A model generated the notes under the pieces. It did no database searches and had not been told where the DNA came from. It was given only the letters and a program-made list of their open reading frames with translations. Shown here in pieces: positions 55,172 to 63,923 of a stretch of DNA of 64,000 bases. Origin of the DNA: UBA7446 sp038143535. Lineage in GTDB: Bacteria > Bacteroidota > Bacteroidia > Flavobacteriales > Flavobacteriaceae. The stretch covers positions 1,601,857-1,665,856 of the forward strand of contig JAYQMD010000001.1 in NCBI GenBank assembly GCA_038143535.1, in the 5' to 3' direction. The translations under genes were made by a program, and so were the position numbers. How positions within the stretch are numbered: the stretch's first letter is position 1; every line of letters starts with the position of its first letter.

Positions 55172-56239
55172 TTAATTGTCTCTTAAGATTTGAATAAAAG
55201 AACTGGACATTTGCTCTACAGTGTAATGCTTTTTACATTGATCAGCAATAATCTTTCTTTTTTCAAAAAACACTTTATTAGATTTGAAAATTTCTTCTAC
55301 TTTTAAGCAGAAGTCATTTTGGTTATCTGTTTGGAAGAAAATAGCATTACTACTTTCTTCTGCTGCTTCTATTTCAGGTGAATGATTTTCATTTCTTGAA
55401 ATTAACATAGGAACCCCAAAAGCAAAGCTTTGTGTAATGGAAAGGCCTACATAACCCGGAGAAACACTAACCAAGGATGTGGCGTAAAGCTGTTTTATCT
55501 TATCAAAATTATTTATGTGGCCTGTTAATTGAACTCTTGATTCAAGGTTGTGAGTTTCAACATACTCATCAATCTTTTTCCTTTCTGGACCATCTCCCAC
55601 AATAATTAGGTTCGTGTCTAAACCAAGAAGCTTGTGAAATGCTTTAACCAAAAAAAGTGGTTTTTTAGCAGCAACTAATCTTCCGACATATATGATGTTT
55701 TTTACCTCATCCATGGGGCGCTCAAGTCCTCCCATTTCTTTCTGTAAGTATAACGCATTAGGTGCGCTTAAAATACATAGTTTAGGATATTTAGCTAGCA
55801 AGTCTTTTTTCTGTGCTTCTGAGTACGTTATGGTGCCCGAGGCAAAACGCTGCATGAGGTGTCTTATTGGAGCTGTCTTGCTGTTTGGCCCTTTTCTAGG
55901 CCAAGCGTGTCCCCACACATAGGTTTTTAAACCCAGTGGCTTTCTTAGAACAAGAAAGATCCAATTGGAAATTATTCTTGGATTGAGCCCAATAACTATA
56001 ATGTTTTTTTTAAAAAGCTCTCGCCAAAGGCTGCCGAATTGAAACAAGAAGCTGCGCTTAAATAAGAACTTGTTAATTATTTTAGTTTTAAGGATTTTAT
56101 GCTTTGACTTAATTGACTTTTGAAAATCAACATCGCCTGAATACAAATGAAAACTATTGCCTAGGTTTTTCTGTAAATGTTCAAAAAACTTTTCCCTATA
56201 GTCGGGGGCGACTACTTGTATAATTATAAGATTTTTCAC
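55172..56239 (-). CDS. Glycosyltransferase family 4
   Basis: A 355-residue GT-B enzyme. Residues about 170-300 carry the GT4 donor-binding region: N-I-I-Y-V-G-R-L-V-A-A-K-K-P, L-I-I-V-G-D-G-P-E-R and the S-V-S-P-G-Y-V-G-L-S-I-T-Q-S segment that stands where E-x7-E occurs in relatives (Glu replaced). Sugar specificity unknown. AT-rich. It overlaps the flippase gene by four bases and ends one base before the Wzy-like gene. Confidence 0.83.
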   Translation of the reverse strand: MKNLIIIQVVAPDYREKFFEHLQKNLGNSFHLYSGDVDFQKSIKSKHKILKTKIINKFLFKRSFLFQFGSLWRELFKKNIIVIGLNPRIISNWIFLVLRKPLGLKTYVWGHAWPRKGPNSKTAPIRHLMQRFASGTITYSEAQKKDLLAKYPKLCILSAPNALYLQKEMGGLERPMDEVKNIIYVGRLVAAKKPLFLVKAFHKLLGLDTNLIIVGDGPERKKIDEYVETHNLESRVQLTGHINNFDKIKQLYATSLVSVSPGYVGLSITQSFAFGVPMLISRNENHSPEIEAAEESSNAIFFQTDNQNDFCLKVEEIFKSNKVFFEKRKIIADQCKKHYTVEQMSSSFIQILRDN

Positions 56240-57480
56240 AGCGTTAGTTTCTTATATGTGAAATACCCCCATATTAGAAGTGTTAGCTCTGTAAATACAA
56301 CAGCTATTATGGTTCCATAAATCCCAAAGCAAATTGTTAATATTAAAGATAGTGAAAGACCGATTAAGCTTGTAGTTCCCAAAATTTTCATTCGTAAAAT
56401 ATATTCCTTTTTTGCTGACAAGAAAAGAAAGTTATACAGCATGTTCATCCCTGATAAAAACATAACAATAGAGATTATTTGAAAGCCTTTGTTATATGAA
56501 GTAATAAGTTCATCTCTAAAAATGCTTTCTAATATATACTTCGAACAAACAATTAAAAAAAGAGTCCCTGTGAGGCCAAATATGAAAACGTAAGTCCCGA
56601 TTTTTCTAATAAATTCGTTAATGTCCTTTTTTAATGAAAGCCAAGGGAACATTGCTTGATAAATTGGGCTATACACTCCTTTAAGTGCTAAAATCACCTT
56701 TTCAAAACTAGCATATACCCCTGTAATAGTGTTGTTTGTTAAAAAACCTAAAATTAAAACATTGCTAGAGGTGTAAAGAGTTGTTGCAATTGATGACAAC
56801 AGAACAGGTGCAGTCTCTTTTATTTGTGCTTTAACATTTTTAAGGTTAGGTCTTAAAAACGTTACATGGCGGATTGCATAAATTAGCCCCGATACACCAG
56901 CGATTATAAATCCTAAAGAATTAAACAACGGCACTAATAAATAATCTTTTGGTGAAGTTACATAGATTACAACAAGCAGAGCGAAAATTAGTTTTGCAGT
57001 GGTATTTACAACTGTAATTATCTTCATCTTTTGAATCCCTTGAAAAAACCAAGAAGGAAAAGCAGTCGAACCAATAGTAACTCCGAAAGAGAAAATAAAT
57101 AACATTGGCTCTTTAGAAAACTTTGGGACAAATGCTATCAATAAAAGTAGAACGCCAAATAAAAGTATCAAAGTAGCCACTTTTATTGTTGTTATGACCC
57201 AAAAAATCTCTGAAATCTGCTTTTTGTCTTCTTTAAGAATCGAGATTTTACGAGTCCCAGTTACCGAGAATCCAAGGTCTGAAAAAATTATAAAGATTGT
57301 TGAGACTGATTGAGCGAACATAACAAGGCCAAAGAGTTCAATACCTAGTGACCTTACCAAAAAGGGGATTAAAAATAATGGGACAATGTAATTAACCCAT
57401 TGTAATAAAGAAAGCGATGCAATGTTCTCTATCAGACGTATTTTTTGAGATTTATTCTTTGCCTTTATTTCATTCATCAA
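56236..57480 (-). CDS. Wzx-type oligosaccharide flippase
   Basis: A 414-residue membrane protein with about twelve predicted helices and the polysaccharide-synthesis N-terminal pattern (N-Y-I-V-P-L-F-L-I-P-F-L-V-R-S-L-G, about residues 30-46). Such proteins flip undecaprenyl-linked repeat units across the inner membrane. AT-rich and slightly short for the family but without a visible break. It overlaps fcl by 11 bases and the next GT4 gene by four, so it belongs to the same transcript. Confidence 0.88.
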   Translation of the reverse strand: MMNEIKAKNKSQKIRLIENIASLSLLQWVNYIVPLFLIPFLVRSLGIELFGLVMFAQSVSTIFIIFSDLGFSVTGTRKISILKEDKKQISEIFWVITTIKVATLILLFGVLLLLIAFVPKFSKEPMLFIFSFGVTIGSTAFPSWFFQGIQKMKIITVVNTTAKLIFALLVVIYVTSPKDYLLVPLFNSLGFIIAGVSGLIYAIRHVTFLRPNLKNVKAQIKETAPVLLSSIATTLYTSSNVLILGFLTNNTITGVYASFEKVILALKGVYSPIYQAMFPWLSLKKDINEFIRKIGTYVFIFGLTGTLFLIVCSKYILESIFRDELITSYNKGFQIISIVMFLSGMNMLYNFLFLSAKKEYILRMKILGTTSLIGLSLSLILTICFGIYGTIIAVVFTELTLLIWGYFTYKKLTL

Positions 57481-58552
57481 AGACCTTGTATAGCGTTCTT
57501 ATGCCTTTTTTAAGTTCAGTCTTTTCTTTCCAATGGTGTTGAACAAGCTTTGTTATGTCCGTCAACTTCCGCATCGTTCCGTCGGGCTTAGATGTATTAA
57601 AATACAACTTGCCTTTAAACCCCACGATTTCTTGAATCATTTCGGCTAGTTCTTTAATCGAAATCTCTTCGCCCGTTCCAATGTTAATATGCGTGTTGCG
57701 CACTTCTTTTTGGGTGTAATCATAAGTGTCTTTAAAATCTACCCGTTCCATAATGTCTACGCAGGCATCTGCCATGTCTTCGCTATATAAAAACTCGCGC
57801 ATAGGCTTACCAGTACCCCATATTTCTACCTCAACGCTTTCTGCTGTTTTGCGCACACCATACTTGTTTAACATCTCAATAATGCTTTCATTTGTTGCCT
57901 TACAGTCAACACCTTCTATGGGTCTTTTTTCTAAGTCTGATTTTATAGAACCATAATCATTGTTATGTAAATACTTCCCTAAAATCATTTTGCGTAACAA
58001 GGCTGGCAACACATGCGAGGTTTCTAAATCAAAATTATCATTCGGCCCATAAAGGTTTGTGGGCATTACAGAAATAAAGTTCGTGCCGTACTGTACATTA
58101 TAACTTTCACACATTTTAATGCCAGCTATTTTGGCAATGGCATACGGCTCGATCATATATTCCAACGGGCCTGTTAATAAGGAATCTTCACGCATGGGTT
58201 GTGGGCATTCTTTTGGATAAATACACGTACTTCCCAAAAACAACAACTTCTTAACGGCATGCACATAACTTTGGTGTATCACATTGTTTTGAATCATCGT
58301 GTTTTCATAGATAAATGCACCTCTGTAGTTGTTGTTTGCCACAATTCCACCAACCTTTGCTGCCGCTAAAAACACATATTCTGGCTTTTCTTGCTCAAAA
58401 AACGTTTCAACTTCTTTTTGGTTGGTTAAATCCAATTCGGCATGTGTTCGATATACAAGATCTGTATATCCTTTAGCCTGTAGGGTTTTATACAATGCGC
58501 TTCCTACCAAGCCCTTGTGTCCAGCAACATATATTTTAGCTGATTTATCCAT
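57470..58552 (-). CDS. fcl: GDP-L-fucose synthase
   Basis: Epimerises and reduces GDP-4-keto-6-deoxymannose to GDP-L-fucose. The 360-residue enzyme has the NADP motif V-A-G-H-K-G-L-V-G (about 9-17), the G-S-T-C-I-Y-P active-site serine (about 108) and Y-A-I-A-K (about 137-141). It carries an extra segment of about 40 residues (about 200-240, R-P-I-E-G-V-D-C-K) usual in Bacteroidetes enzymes. It starts directly after gmd, its pathway partner. Confidence 0.95.
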   Translation of the reverse strand: MDKSAKIYVAGHKGLVGSALYKTLQAKGYTDLVYRTHAELDLTNQKEVETFFEQEKPEYVFLAAAKVGGIVANNNYRGAFIYENTMIQNNVIHQSYVHAVKKLLFLGSTCIYPKECPQPMREDSLLTGPLEYMIEPYAIAKIAGIKMCESYNVQYGTNFISVMPTNLYGPNDNFDLETSHVLPALLRKMILGKYLHNNDYGSIKSDLEKRPIEGVDCKATNESIIEMLNKYGVRKTAESVEVEIWGTGKPMREFLYSEDMADACVDIMERVDFKDTYDYTQKEVRNTHINIGTGEEISIKELAEMIQEIVGFKGKLYFNTSKPDGTMRKLTDITKLVQHHWKEKTELKKGIRTLYKVFDE

Positions 58553-59635
58553 TTAGCAGTGGAATTTCTTACTGGTCGATTCTTTATTGGCTAAATCCAT
58601 GTCGTGCTTTACCATAGTTTTCACAAGTTGCTCAAAAGACGTCTCATTTGGATCCCAGGCTAACACTTCTTTTGCTTTTGTAGGGTCCCCCAATAAGGTT
58701 TCCACTTCAGCTGGGCGATAATATTTTGGGTCCACCTCAACTAGTGTGCGGCTTGTTTCTGTACAAATTCCCTTTTCATTAACCCCTTTGCCCTCCCAGT
58801 GTAGTATGATGCCCACCTCCTTGAAAGCAAGGGTACAAAATGTTTTAACGGAATGTTGAGTTCCCGTAGCAATCACAAAGTCCTCAGGGATGTCGTGTTG
58901 CAGCATAAGCCACATACATTTCACATAGTCTTTTGCATAACCCCAGTCACGTAAGGAATCTAAATTTCCTAAATACAGTTTTTCTTGCTTTCCAATAGCT
59001 ATATGTGCAGCAGCAAGTGTAATTTTTCGGGTGACAAACGTTTCGCCTCTGCGTTCAGATTCATGATTGAATAAAATACCGTTAACGGCAAACATGTCGT
59101 ATGATTCACGGTAGTTTTTGGTAATCCAATAGGCGTAAAGTTTAGCTACGCCATAAGGCGAACGAGGATGAAAAGGTGTTGTTTCTGTTTGGGGAATTTC
59201 TTGAACCTTACCATAGAGTTCAGATGTCGATGCTTGATAAATTCGCGATTTATTGGCTAGCCCACATATGCGAACGGCCTCTAACAAACGTAGCGTACCA
59301 ATTGCATCCGTTTCAGCAGTATACACGGGCAGGTCGAAAGAAACTTTTACGTGTGACTGTGCGGCAAGGTTGTAAATCTCATCGGGTTTGATTTCTTGAA
59401 TTAAACGAATAAGGTTTGTAGAGTCTGTCATGTCGCCATAATGCAGAGAAACTTTTCTGTCTGAGTGTAGGTCACGTATCAGCTCTTCGATATATAAGTG
59501 CTCTATACGTTCGGTATTAAAAGAAGAAGAGCGCCTAATTATGCCATGCACTTCATATCCCTTTTCAATCAAAAATTCGGCCAAATACGACCCGTCCTGA
59601 CCTGTAATTCCTGTAATTAACGCTTTTTTACCCAT
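58553..59635 (-). CDS. gmd: GDP-mannose 4,6-dehydratase
   Basis: Converts GDP-D-mannose to GDP-4-keto-6-deoxy-D-mannose. The 360-residue protein has G-I-T-G-Q-D-G-S-Y-L (about 8-17), the catalytic S-T-S-E-L-Y-G (about 130) and Y-G-V-A-K-L-Y-A-Y (about 155). F-N-H-E-S-E-R-R-G-E-T-F-V-T-R-K is fully conserved. Length is normal, although the C-terminal ten residues (K-E-S-T-S-K-K-F-H-C) are unlike the usual ending. It lies one base after rfbD and stops one base before fcl. Confidence 0.95.
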   Translation of the reverse strand: MGKKALITGITGQDGSYLAEFLIEKGYEVHGIIRRSSSFNTERIEHLYIEELIRDLHSDRKVSLHYGDMTDSTNLIRLIQEIKPDEIYNLAAQSHVKVSFDLPVYTAETDAIGTLRLLEAVRICGLANKSRIYQASTSELYGKVQEIPQTETTPFHPRSPYGVAKLYAYWITKNYRESYDMFAVNGILFNHESERRGETFVTRKITLAAAHIAIGKQEKLYLGNLDSLRDWGYAKDYVKCMWLMLQHDIPEDFVIATGTQHSVKTFCTLAFKEVGIILHWEGKGVNEKGICTETSRTLVEVDPKYYRPAEVETLLGDPTKAKEVLAWDPNETSFEQLVKTMVKHDMDLANKESTSKKFHC

Positions 59636-59636
59636 T

Positions 59637-60401
59637 TTAACTTATCGATGTGTCCTTTGCCCTTTTTGCCTTAAGCTTTAGCGTGCCGAATTTTACTTTA
59701 TTTACGATAGTTCCTTCGCCAACAATTTTTTCTGCCAATTCATGCCAACTCATAGTTTTTGTATCGCTAAAGTGCTCCATATTAGAGGAAAACGCAGATT
59801 TGTGTATTTTATTTAATAAAAATACAACTAAATTTGGGGCATAGGTAGGTGTGCCGTATAAATCGCTAACTACTTCCAAATAGGGTGCTGTCTTGGCTTT
59901 TTCTAAAATTGTAGTCTGAAAATTATTGCCAAATTCAGAATACAACCAAGAAGTACGCACAACACAATATTCCCCACACACATTGGCAATGGCTTTTTCG
60001 CCCGCTAGCTTTGATGCGCCATACACGTTTATAGGGTTTGAAGTATCTTCCGTTGTATAGGCACTTCCTTTAGTACCATCAAACACATAATCGGTAGAAA
60101 TATGAACCAAAAACACGTTGTATGCTTTGCAGGCTTTTGCTAAAAGCCGTGGTGCTGTTTCGTTTAATAAGTACGCTGCTTGGGGTTCTTCCTCAGCTTT
60201 ATCCACATCGGTGTATGCTGCCGCATTGATGCAAACATCAATGGCGTTTGCTTTAAAGAAAGCGTGCACTTGAGCTTCATTGGTGACATCTAAATCTTGT
60301 TTTCCAGTAAAAACAAATGACAGCTCTGGATAATTGTTTGCATCTGCTTGTATTGCAAGCCCCAACTGCCCTTTTGCGCCTGTAACCAATACCCGTTTCA
60401 T
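59637..60401 (-). CDS. rfbD: dTDP-4-dehydrorhamnose reductase, C-terminally short
   Basis: Last step of dTDP-L-rhamnose synthesis. The 254-residue product has G-A-K-G-Q-L-G (about 8-14), A-A-Y-T-D-V-D-K-A-E (about 65), S-T-D-Y-V-F-D-G (about 103) and Y-G-A-S-K-L-A-G-E (about 129). The start at 60401 overlaps the rfbC stop by four bases (ATGA); a longer frame to 60476 lies inside rfbC. Relatives have about 280-300 residues and continue past the A-K-R-x-x-x-S motif, but this one stops at A-K-R-A-K-D-T-S-I-S. gmd begins two bases later, so no frameshift can restore the missing tail of about 30 residues. Confidence 0.9.
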   Translation of the reverse strand: MKRVLVTGAKGQLGLAIQADANNYPELSFVFTGKQDLDVTNEAQVHAFFKANAIDVCINAAAYTDVDKAEEEPQAAYLLNETAPRLLAKACKAYNVFLVHISTDYVFDGTKGSAYTTEDTSNPINVYGASKLAGEKAIANVCGEYCVVRTSWLYSEFGNNFQTTILEKAKTAPYLEVVSDLYGTPTYAPNLVVFLLNKIHKSAFSSNMEHFSDTKTMSWHELAEKIVGEGTIVNKVKFGTLKLKAKRAKDTSIS

Positions 60402-60943
60402 TTGTTCAGCGAATTGAAAGTGGGTAGCTCCAAATCCTTTTCCGAAATACGTTGGTGGTCTTTGGGAATTTTCCAATCTATGTTTAGTGTTTTGTCTAAT
60501 GGGTGTATTCCCATATCCGAGGACTTATTGTAATACGCATCGCACTTATAACATACTAGTGCCGTTTCGGACACTACCGAAAAACCATGTGCAAAGCCTT
60601 TCGGAATCCAAAGCTGTTGCTTGTTTTCTGCGGACAACACTACTGAAACTTTTTCGCCAAACGTGGGTAATCCTTGTCTAATGTCAACAACAACATCCAA
60701 AATAGCTCCTTGTAATACTCTAATAAGTTTAGATTGCGCATATTCACCCTGTTGAAAATGCAACCCTCTTATAGTGCCAAAATGGGAAAGGGATTGGTTG
60801 TCCTGTACAAAGCTGCCTGAAAAGCCGGTCAATGAATCCATCCACGATTGACGGTAGCTTTCCATAAAATAGCCTCGCTCATCAGCAATTATTTTTGGCG
60901 TAATTAACACACAGCCGCTAAGTTTTGTTTCTTTTATTTGCAT
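60398..60943 (-). CDS. rfbC: dTDP-4-dehydrorhamnose 3,5-epimerase
   Basis: Third enzyme of dTDP-L-rhamnose synthesis. The 181-residue cupin has the catalytic His in R-G-L-H-F-Q (about residue 60), the D-V-V-V-D-I-R motif (about 81), and W-I-P-K-G-F-A-H-G-F (about 112-121), with the tyrosine in C-Y-K-C-D-A-Y-Y. Length is normal. It lies between rfbA (five-base gap) and rfbD (four-base overlap), the common rfbBACD order. Confidence 0.95.
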   Translation of the reverse strand: MQIKETKLSGCVLITPKIIADERGYFMESYRQSWMDSLTGFSGSFVQDNQSLSHFGTIRGLHFQQGEYAQSKLIRVLQGAILDVVVDIRQGLPTFGEKVSVVLSAENKQQLWIPKGFAHGFSVVSETALVCYKCDAYYNKSSDMGIHPLDKTLNIDWKIPKDHQRISEKDLELPTFNSLNK

Positions 60944-60948
60944 CCCTA

Positions 60949-61788
60949 CTATTTTGCGTAGCCGCTTTTTATAAATGGAGAAGTAATGCTGCCGTGCTGC
61001 TTTTGATTGATATAGCCCATTTGAAGTGCCACGTCTTCAATCGCGCCAATACGTACTCCTTGTCGTTCTTGCAGCACCTGTACAAACTGCGCCGCTTGCA
61101 TGAGTGAGGTGAATGTACCCGTATCTAACCATGCTGTTCCACTGTCCAGCTCCTGTACTTGAAGCTTTTGCTTTTGCAAATAGACCTTATTTATATCTGT
61201 GATTTCCAATTCACCTCTAAGGCTTGGGTTGATTTTTTTTGCAATAGAAACCACCGCGTTATCATAAAAATATATGCCCGGCACAGCAAATTTTGATGCC
61301 GGGTTTTTTGGCTTTTCTTCTAATGATGTTGCTTTGCCTGATGCATCAAACGATACCACCCCATAGCGTTCAGGATCATGCACTTTATAAGCAAAAATAA
61401 TTCCACCTTCTGGGTTTATACAGTCTTGAAGTGTCGCTTGAAGGCCTGTGCCATAAAAAATATTATCACCCAAAATCAGTGCTACGGAATCTTTACCAAT
61501 AAAGGATTCCCCTATCAAAAATGCCTGGGCTAAACCCCTTGGTTCGGGTTGAGCGGCATAGGAAAACGAACATCCCAATTGGCTGCCGTCACCTAACAGC
61601 CGCTCAAATAGCGGAAGGTCTTTTGGCGTAGAAATAATCAAAATTTCCCGAATGCCGGCGCTAATTAGTGTTGACAGTGGATAATAAATCATCGGCTTGT
61701 CGTACACGGGCATCAACTGCTTACTCACCGATAATGTGATCGGATGAAGTCGTGTGCCTGATCCTCCAGCAAGTATAATTCCTTTCAT
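60949..61788 (-). CDS. rfbA: Glucose-1-phosphate thymidylyltransferase
   Basis: First step of dTDP-rhamnose synthesis: glucose 1-phosphate plus dTTP. The 279-residue short type (no C-terminal beta-helix) starts M-K-G-I-I-L-A-G-G-S-G-T-R-L-H-P and shows S-K-Q-L-M-P-V-Y-D-K-P-M-I-Y-Y-P and L-G-D-N-I-F-Y-G. The V-H-D-P-E-R-Y-G-V-V and E-E-K-P motifs are intact. It overlaps rfbB by four bases. Confidence 0.96.
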   Translation of the reverse strand: MKGIILAGGSGTRLHPITLSVSKQLMPVYDKPMIYYPLSTLISAGIREILIISTPKDLPLFERLLGDGSQLGCSFSYAAQPEPRGLAQAFLIGESFIGKDSVALILGDNIFYGTGLQATLQDCINPEGGIIFAYKVHDPERYGVVSFDASGKATSLEEKPKNPASKFAVPGIYFYDNAVVSIAKKINPSLRGELEITDINKVYLQKQKLQVQELDSGTAWLDTGTFTSLMQAAQFVQVLQERQGVRIGAIEDVALQMGYINQKQHGSITSPFIKSGYAK

Positions 61789-62810
61789 CCTTTAAAGGTA
61801 ATGTTTCTGTACGACCGGTCTTTTACAGCGGCTATCCATGCTTGGTTTGATAAATGCCAATCTATGGTTTTTACAATTCCTTCTTCAAACGTATGTTCAG
61901 GCTTCCAGTGCAGATCTCGCATAATTTTAGCGTTGTCAATAGCATAGCGCTTATCATGACCAGGGCGGTCTTTAACAAAAGTGATTAAAGGTAGTGAGGC
62001 GCCCTTGGGTCTGCCAAGTGCCTTATCCGTTTCTCGAATCAGCAACTTAACCAAATCACTGTTTTTCCATTCGTTAAGCCCTCCAATATTATAGGTTTCG
62101 CCCACTTTACCTTTTTCCAAAATGGTTTTTATGGCTGCGGCATGATCCGCTACAAACAACCAATCTCTGGTGTAATTCCCATCGCCATAAATGGGTATTT
62201 TTTTATTGTTTACAATCGCTTCTATACAAACAGGTATAAACTTTTCTGGAAACTGATTGGGGCCATAGTTATTAGAGCAATTCGATATGATCACAGGCAG
62301 CTTATAGGTTTCGGCGTAGGCGCGAACAAAATGATCTGAGCTCGCTTTTGATGCAGCATAGGGGGAATTGGGTTGATAGGGTGATCTTTCTGTAAAGAGT
62401 CCTGCTTCTCCCAGCGAACCATACACCTCGTCTGTGCTGATGTGATAAAACAACCCTCCTGATTGGTGCGATGCTTTAAAGCTTTGCAACAAATTCAGCG
62501 TGCCTAAAATATTGGTTTTAACAAACACAAATGGATCTGAAATGGAGCGGTCCACGTGCGACTCTGCTGCTAAGTGAATGACGTGTTTGAATTTATGTTG
62601 TTCGAAAAGATTTTGTATAAAATCAGCATCTGTAATGTCCCCATGAACAAAGGTGTAGTTTTCCTTGTTCGCTATTTCTGAAAGGTTATTCAAATTCCCA
62701 GCATATGTAAGCTTATCTAAATTGAAAACGTCATAGGATGTGTCCTTCAAAAAGCGCTTAACTACATGCGAGCCAATAAAGCCAGCACCGCCTGTAATGA
62801 GAATTTTCAT
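61785..62810 (-). CDS. rfbB: dTDP-glucose 4,6-dehydratase
   Basis: Second step of dTDP-rhamnose synthesis. The 341-residue protein has G-G-A-G-F-I-G-S-H (about 7-15), the catalytic S-T-D-E-V-Y-G (about 126) and Y-A-A-S-K-A-S-S-D (about 154), and the typical N-C-S-N-N-Y-G-P-x-Q-F-P-E-K. Length is normal. It lies five bases after the Wzz-like gene and overlaps rfbA by four bases. Confidence 0.96.
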   Translation of the reverse strand: MKILITGGAGFIGSHVVKRFLKDTSYDVFNLDKLTYAGNLNNLSEIANKENYTFVHGDITDADFIQNLFEQHKFKHVIHLAAESHVDRSISDPFVFVKTNILGTLNLLQSFKASHQSGGLFYHISTDEVYGSLGEAGLFTERSPYQPNSPYAASKASSDHFVRAYAETYKLPVIISNCSNNYGPNQFPEKFIPVCIEAIVNNKKIPIYGDGNYTRDWLFVADHAAAIKTILEKGKVGETYNIGGLNEWKNSDLVKLLIRETDKALGRPKGASLPLITFVKDRPGHDKRYAIDNAKIMRDLHWKPEHTFEEGIVKTIDWHLSNQAWIAAVKDRSYRNITFKG

Positions 62811-62815
62811 TCGTT

Positions 62816-63862
62816 TTAACTTTTTCTTTTTAAGAAGGCGTCTAAATAAATTGTGAAATAAAACAACGACATCAACAAAATGCCTGCAGCAATCCCTTGA
62901 GCCTTTTTATTTTTCCAAAAGGATTCATCTAAGTATCCTACTTCAGGAAAAGCAGCCACGATATCAACCACATTCATTGCTTTTAGTTTGTCTAGACGTA
63001 TTTGTTCTATTTGTTCTGAAAGCGTGATTTTTCTATTGAGTAAGGCAATTTCTGCATTGTCTTCTGTGGACTCTGACATATAGACGTTAGTTCCGTTTGA
63101 AGATTCCTTATTTGCTTCAATAATTCTAACCTCTTCAAACAACGACAACAACGAGTCTGCTTGTACAATCGAAGCCTGTGTAATAGAGTCCATCAGCTCT
63201 AAATTGGCAAGCTGCGTTGATTGTTGTTCTTTAAAATACGCTGGTTCAGAAACAGATGTAATCAGCGGAGATAACAACTTCGAAAAAACATCTTGTTGTG
63301 TTGATTCAACCTTAAGCATGTGTGTTTTTCTTTCAAAGGCGCTTATCTGCTTGACGTATTGTTTGTAAGACATCTGGGTAGCTACCAAAGAATCTAATTC
63401 CGTTATATAATCGTTATATTCCTGCAACAATCTTGTTTCGGTTACAAAGGGGGTTATTTCAATCTTTACTAGCGAGGCTCCCTCTGTTAAAGAAATACCA
63501 AAAAAAGACGCCAGTTGAACAGAGTCTTCTTGCGTAGCAAGGTCATTTAAATAATTTACGATCCCGTACAGCTGTCGGGCACTATCGAAATGTGGTTCGA
63601 CGGTAGCTGTGGCGATGTATTTCGGGGGTGTTGTACGTTCTAAAAAAACACCCACTCCAAGGCCTAAAATAGCGGCTAAGGCAAAATATGTGATGCGTTT
63701 GCGCACAAAAACAGCAAGCTGCAGTAAGGAGTTTAAAACAAATAGTATCGCTGTTCCTATGGCAGAAAACAGGTTTGAAATCCCCTTTCCAATGGCATTA
63801 AAAAGAACGCCTAAATCGATTTCTTCGCTTTCGTTTGTGTTTTTGGGTTTAGATGTACTCAT
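62816..63862 (-). CDS. Wzz-like chain-length determinant family membrane protein
   Basis: A 348-residue protein with the topology of Wzz/polysaccharide co-polymerases: an N-terminal cytoplasmic segment (1-35), hydrophobic stretches (about 36-75, including an atypical extra segment at 40-55), a large periplasmic helical domain rich in Gln/Glu/Ser (about 80-315) and a C-terminal membrane helix (about 322-340). The P-P-K-Y-I-A-T-A-T-V motif just after the first helix matches the P-x-x-Y-x-A-x-A of Wzz. No tyrosine kinase domain is attached. Its place at the head of the rfb genes supports a role in chain-length control. Confidence 0.75.
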   Translation of the reverse strand: MSTSKPKNTNESEEIDLGVLFNAIGKGISNLFSAIGTAILFVLNSLLQLAVFVRKRITYFALAAILGLGVGVFLERTTPPKYIATATVEPHFDSARQLYGIVNYLNDLATQEDSVQLASFFGISLTEGASLVKIEITPFVTETRLLQEYNDYITELDSLVATQMSYKQYVKQISAFERKTHMLKVESTQQDVFSKLLSPLITSVSEPAYFKEQQSTQLANLELMDSITQASIVQADSLLSLFEEVRIIEANKESSNGTNVYMSESTEDNAEIALLNRKITLSEQIEQIRLDKLKAMNVVDIVAAFPEVGYLDESFWKNKKAQGIAAGILLMSLFYFTIYLDAFLKRKS

Positions 63863-63923
63863 GCTTTTTTATTTAAATCTGTGCTGCCTTAATGCAGAAC
63901 GGATGTTCTGTGGTTTTATTTTG

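Noticed and set aside
46212..63862. Defence island or CRISPR hidden in the AT-rich part of the locus
   Set aside because: All frames there read as polysaccharide genes; no regularly spaced repeats, nucleases or toxin-antitoxin pairs were seen.
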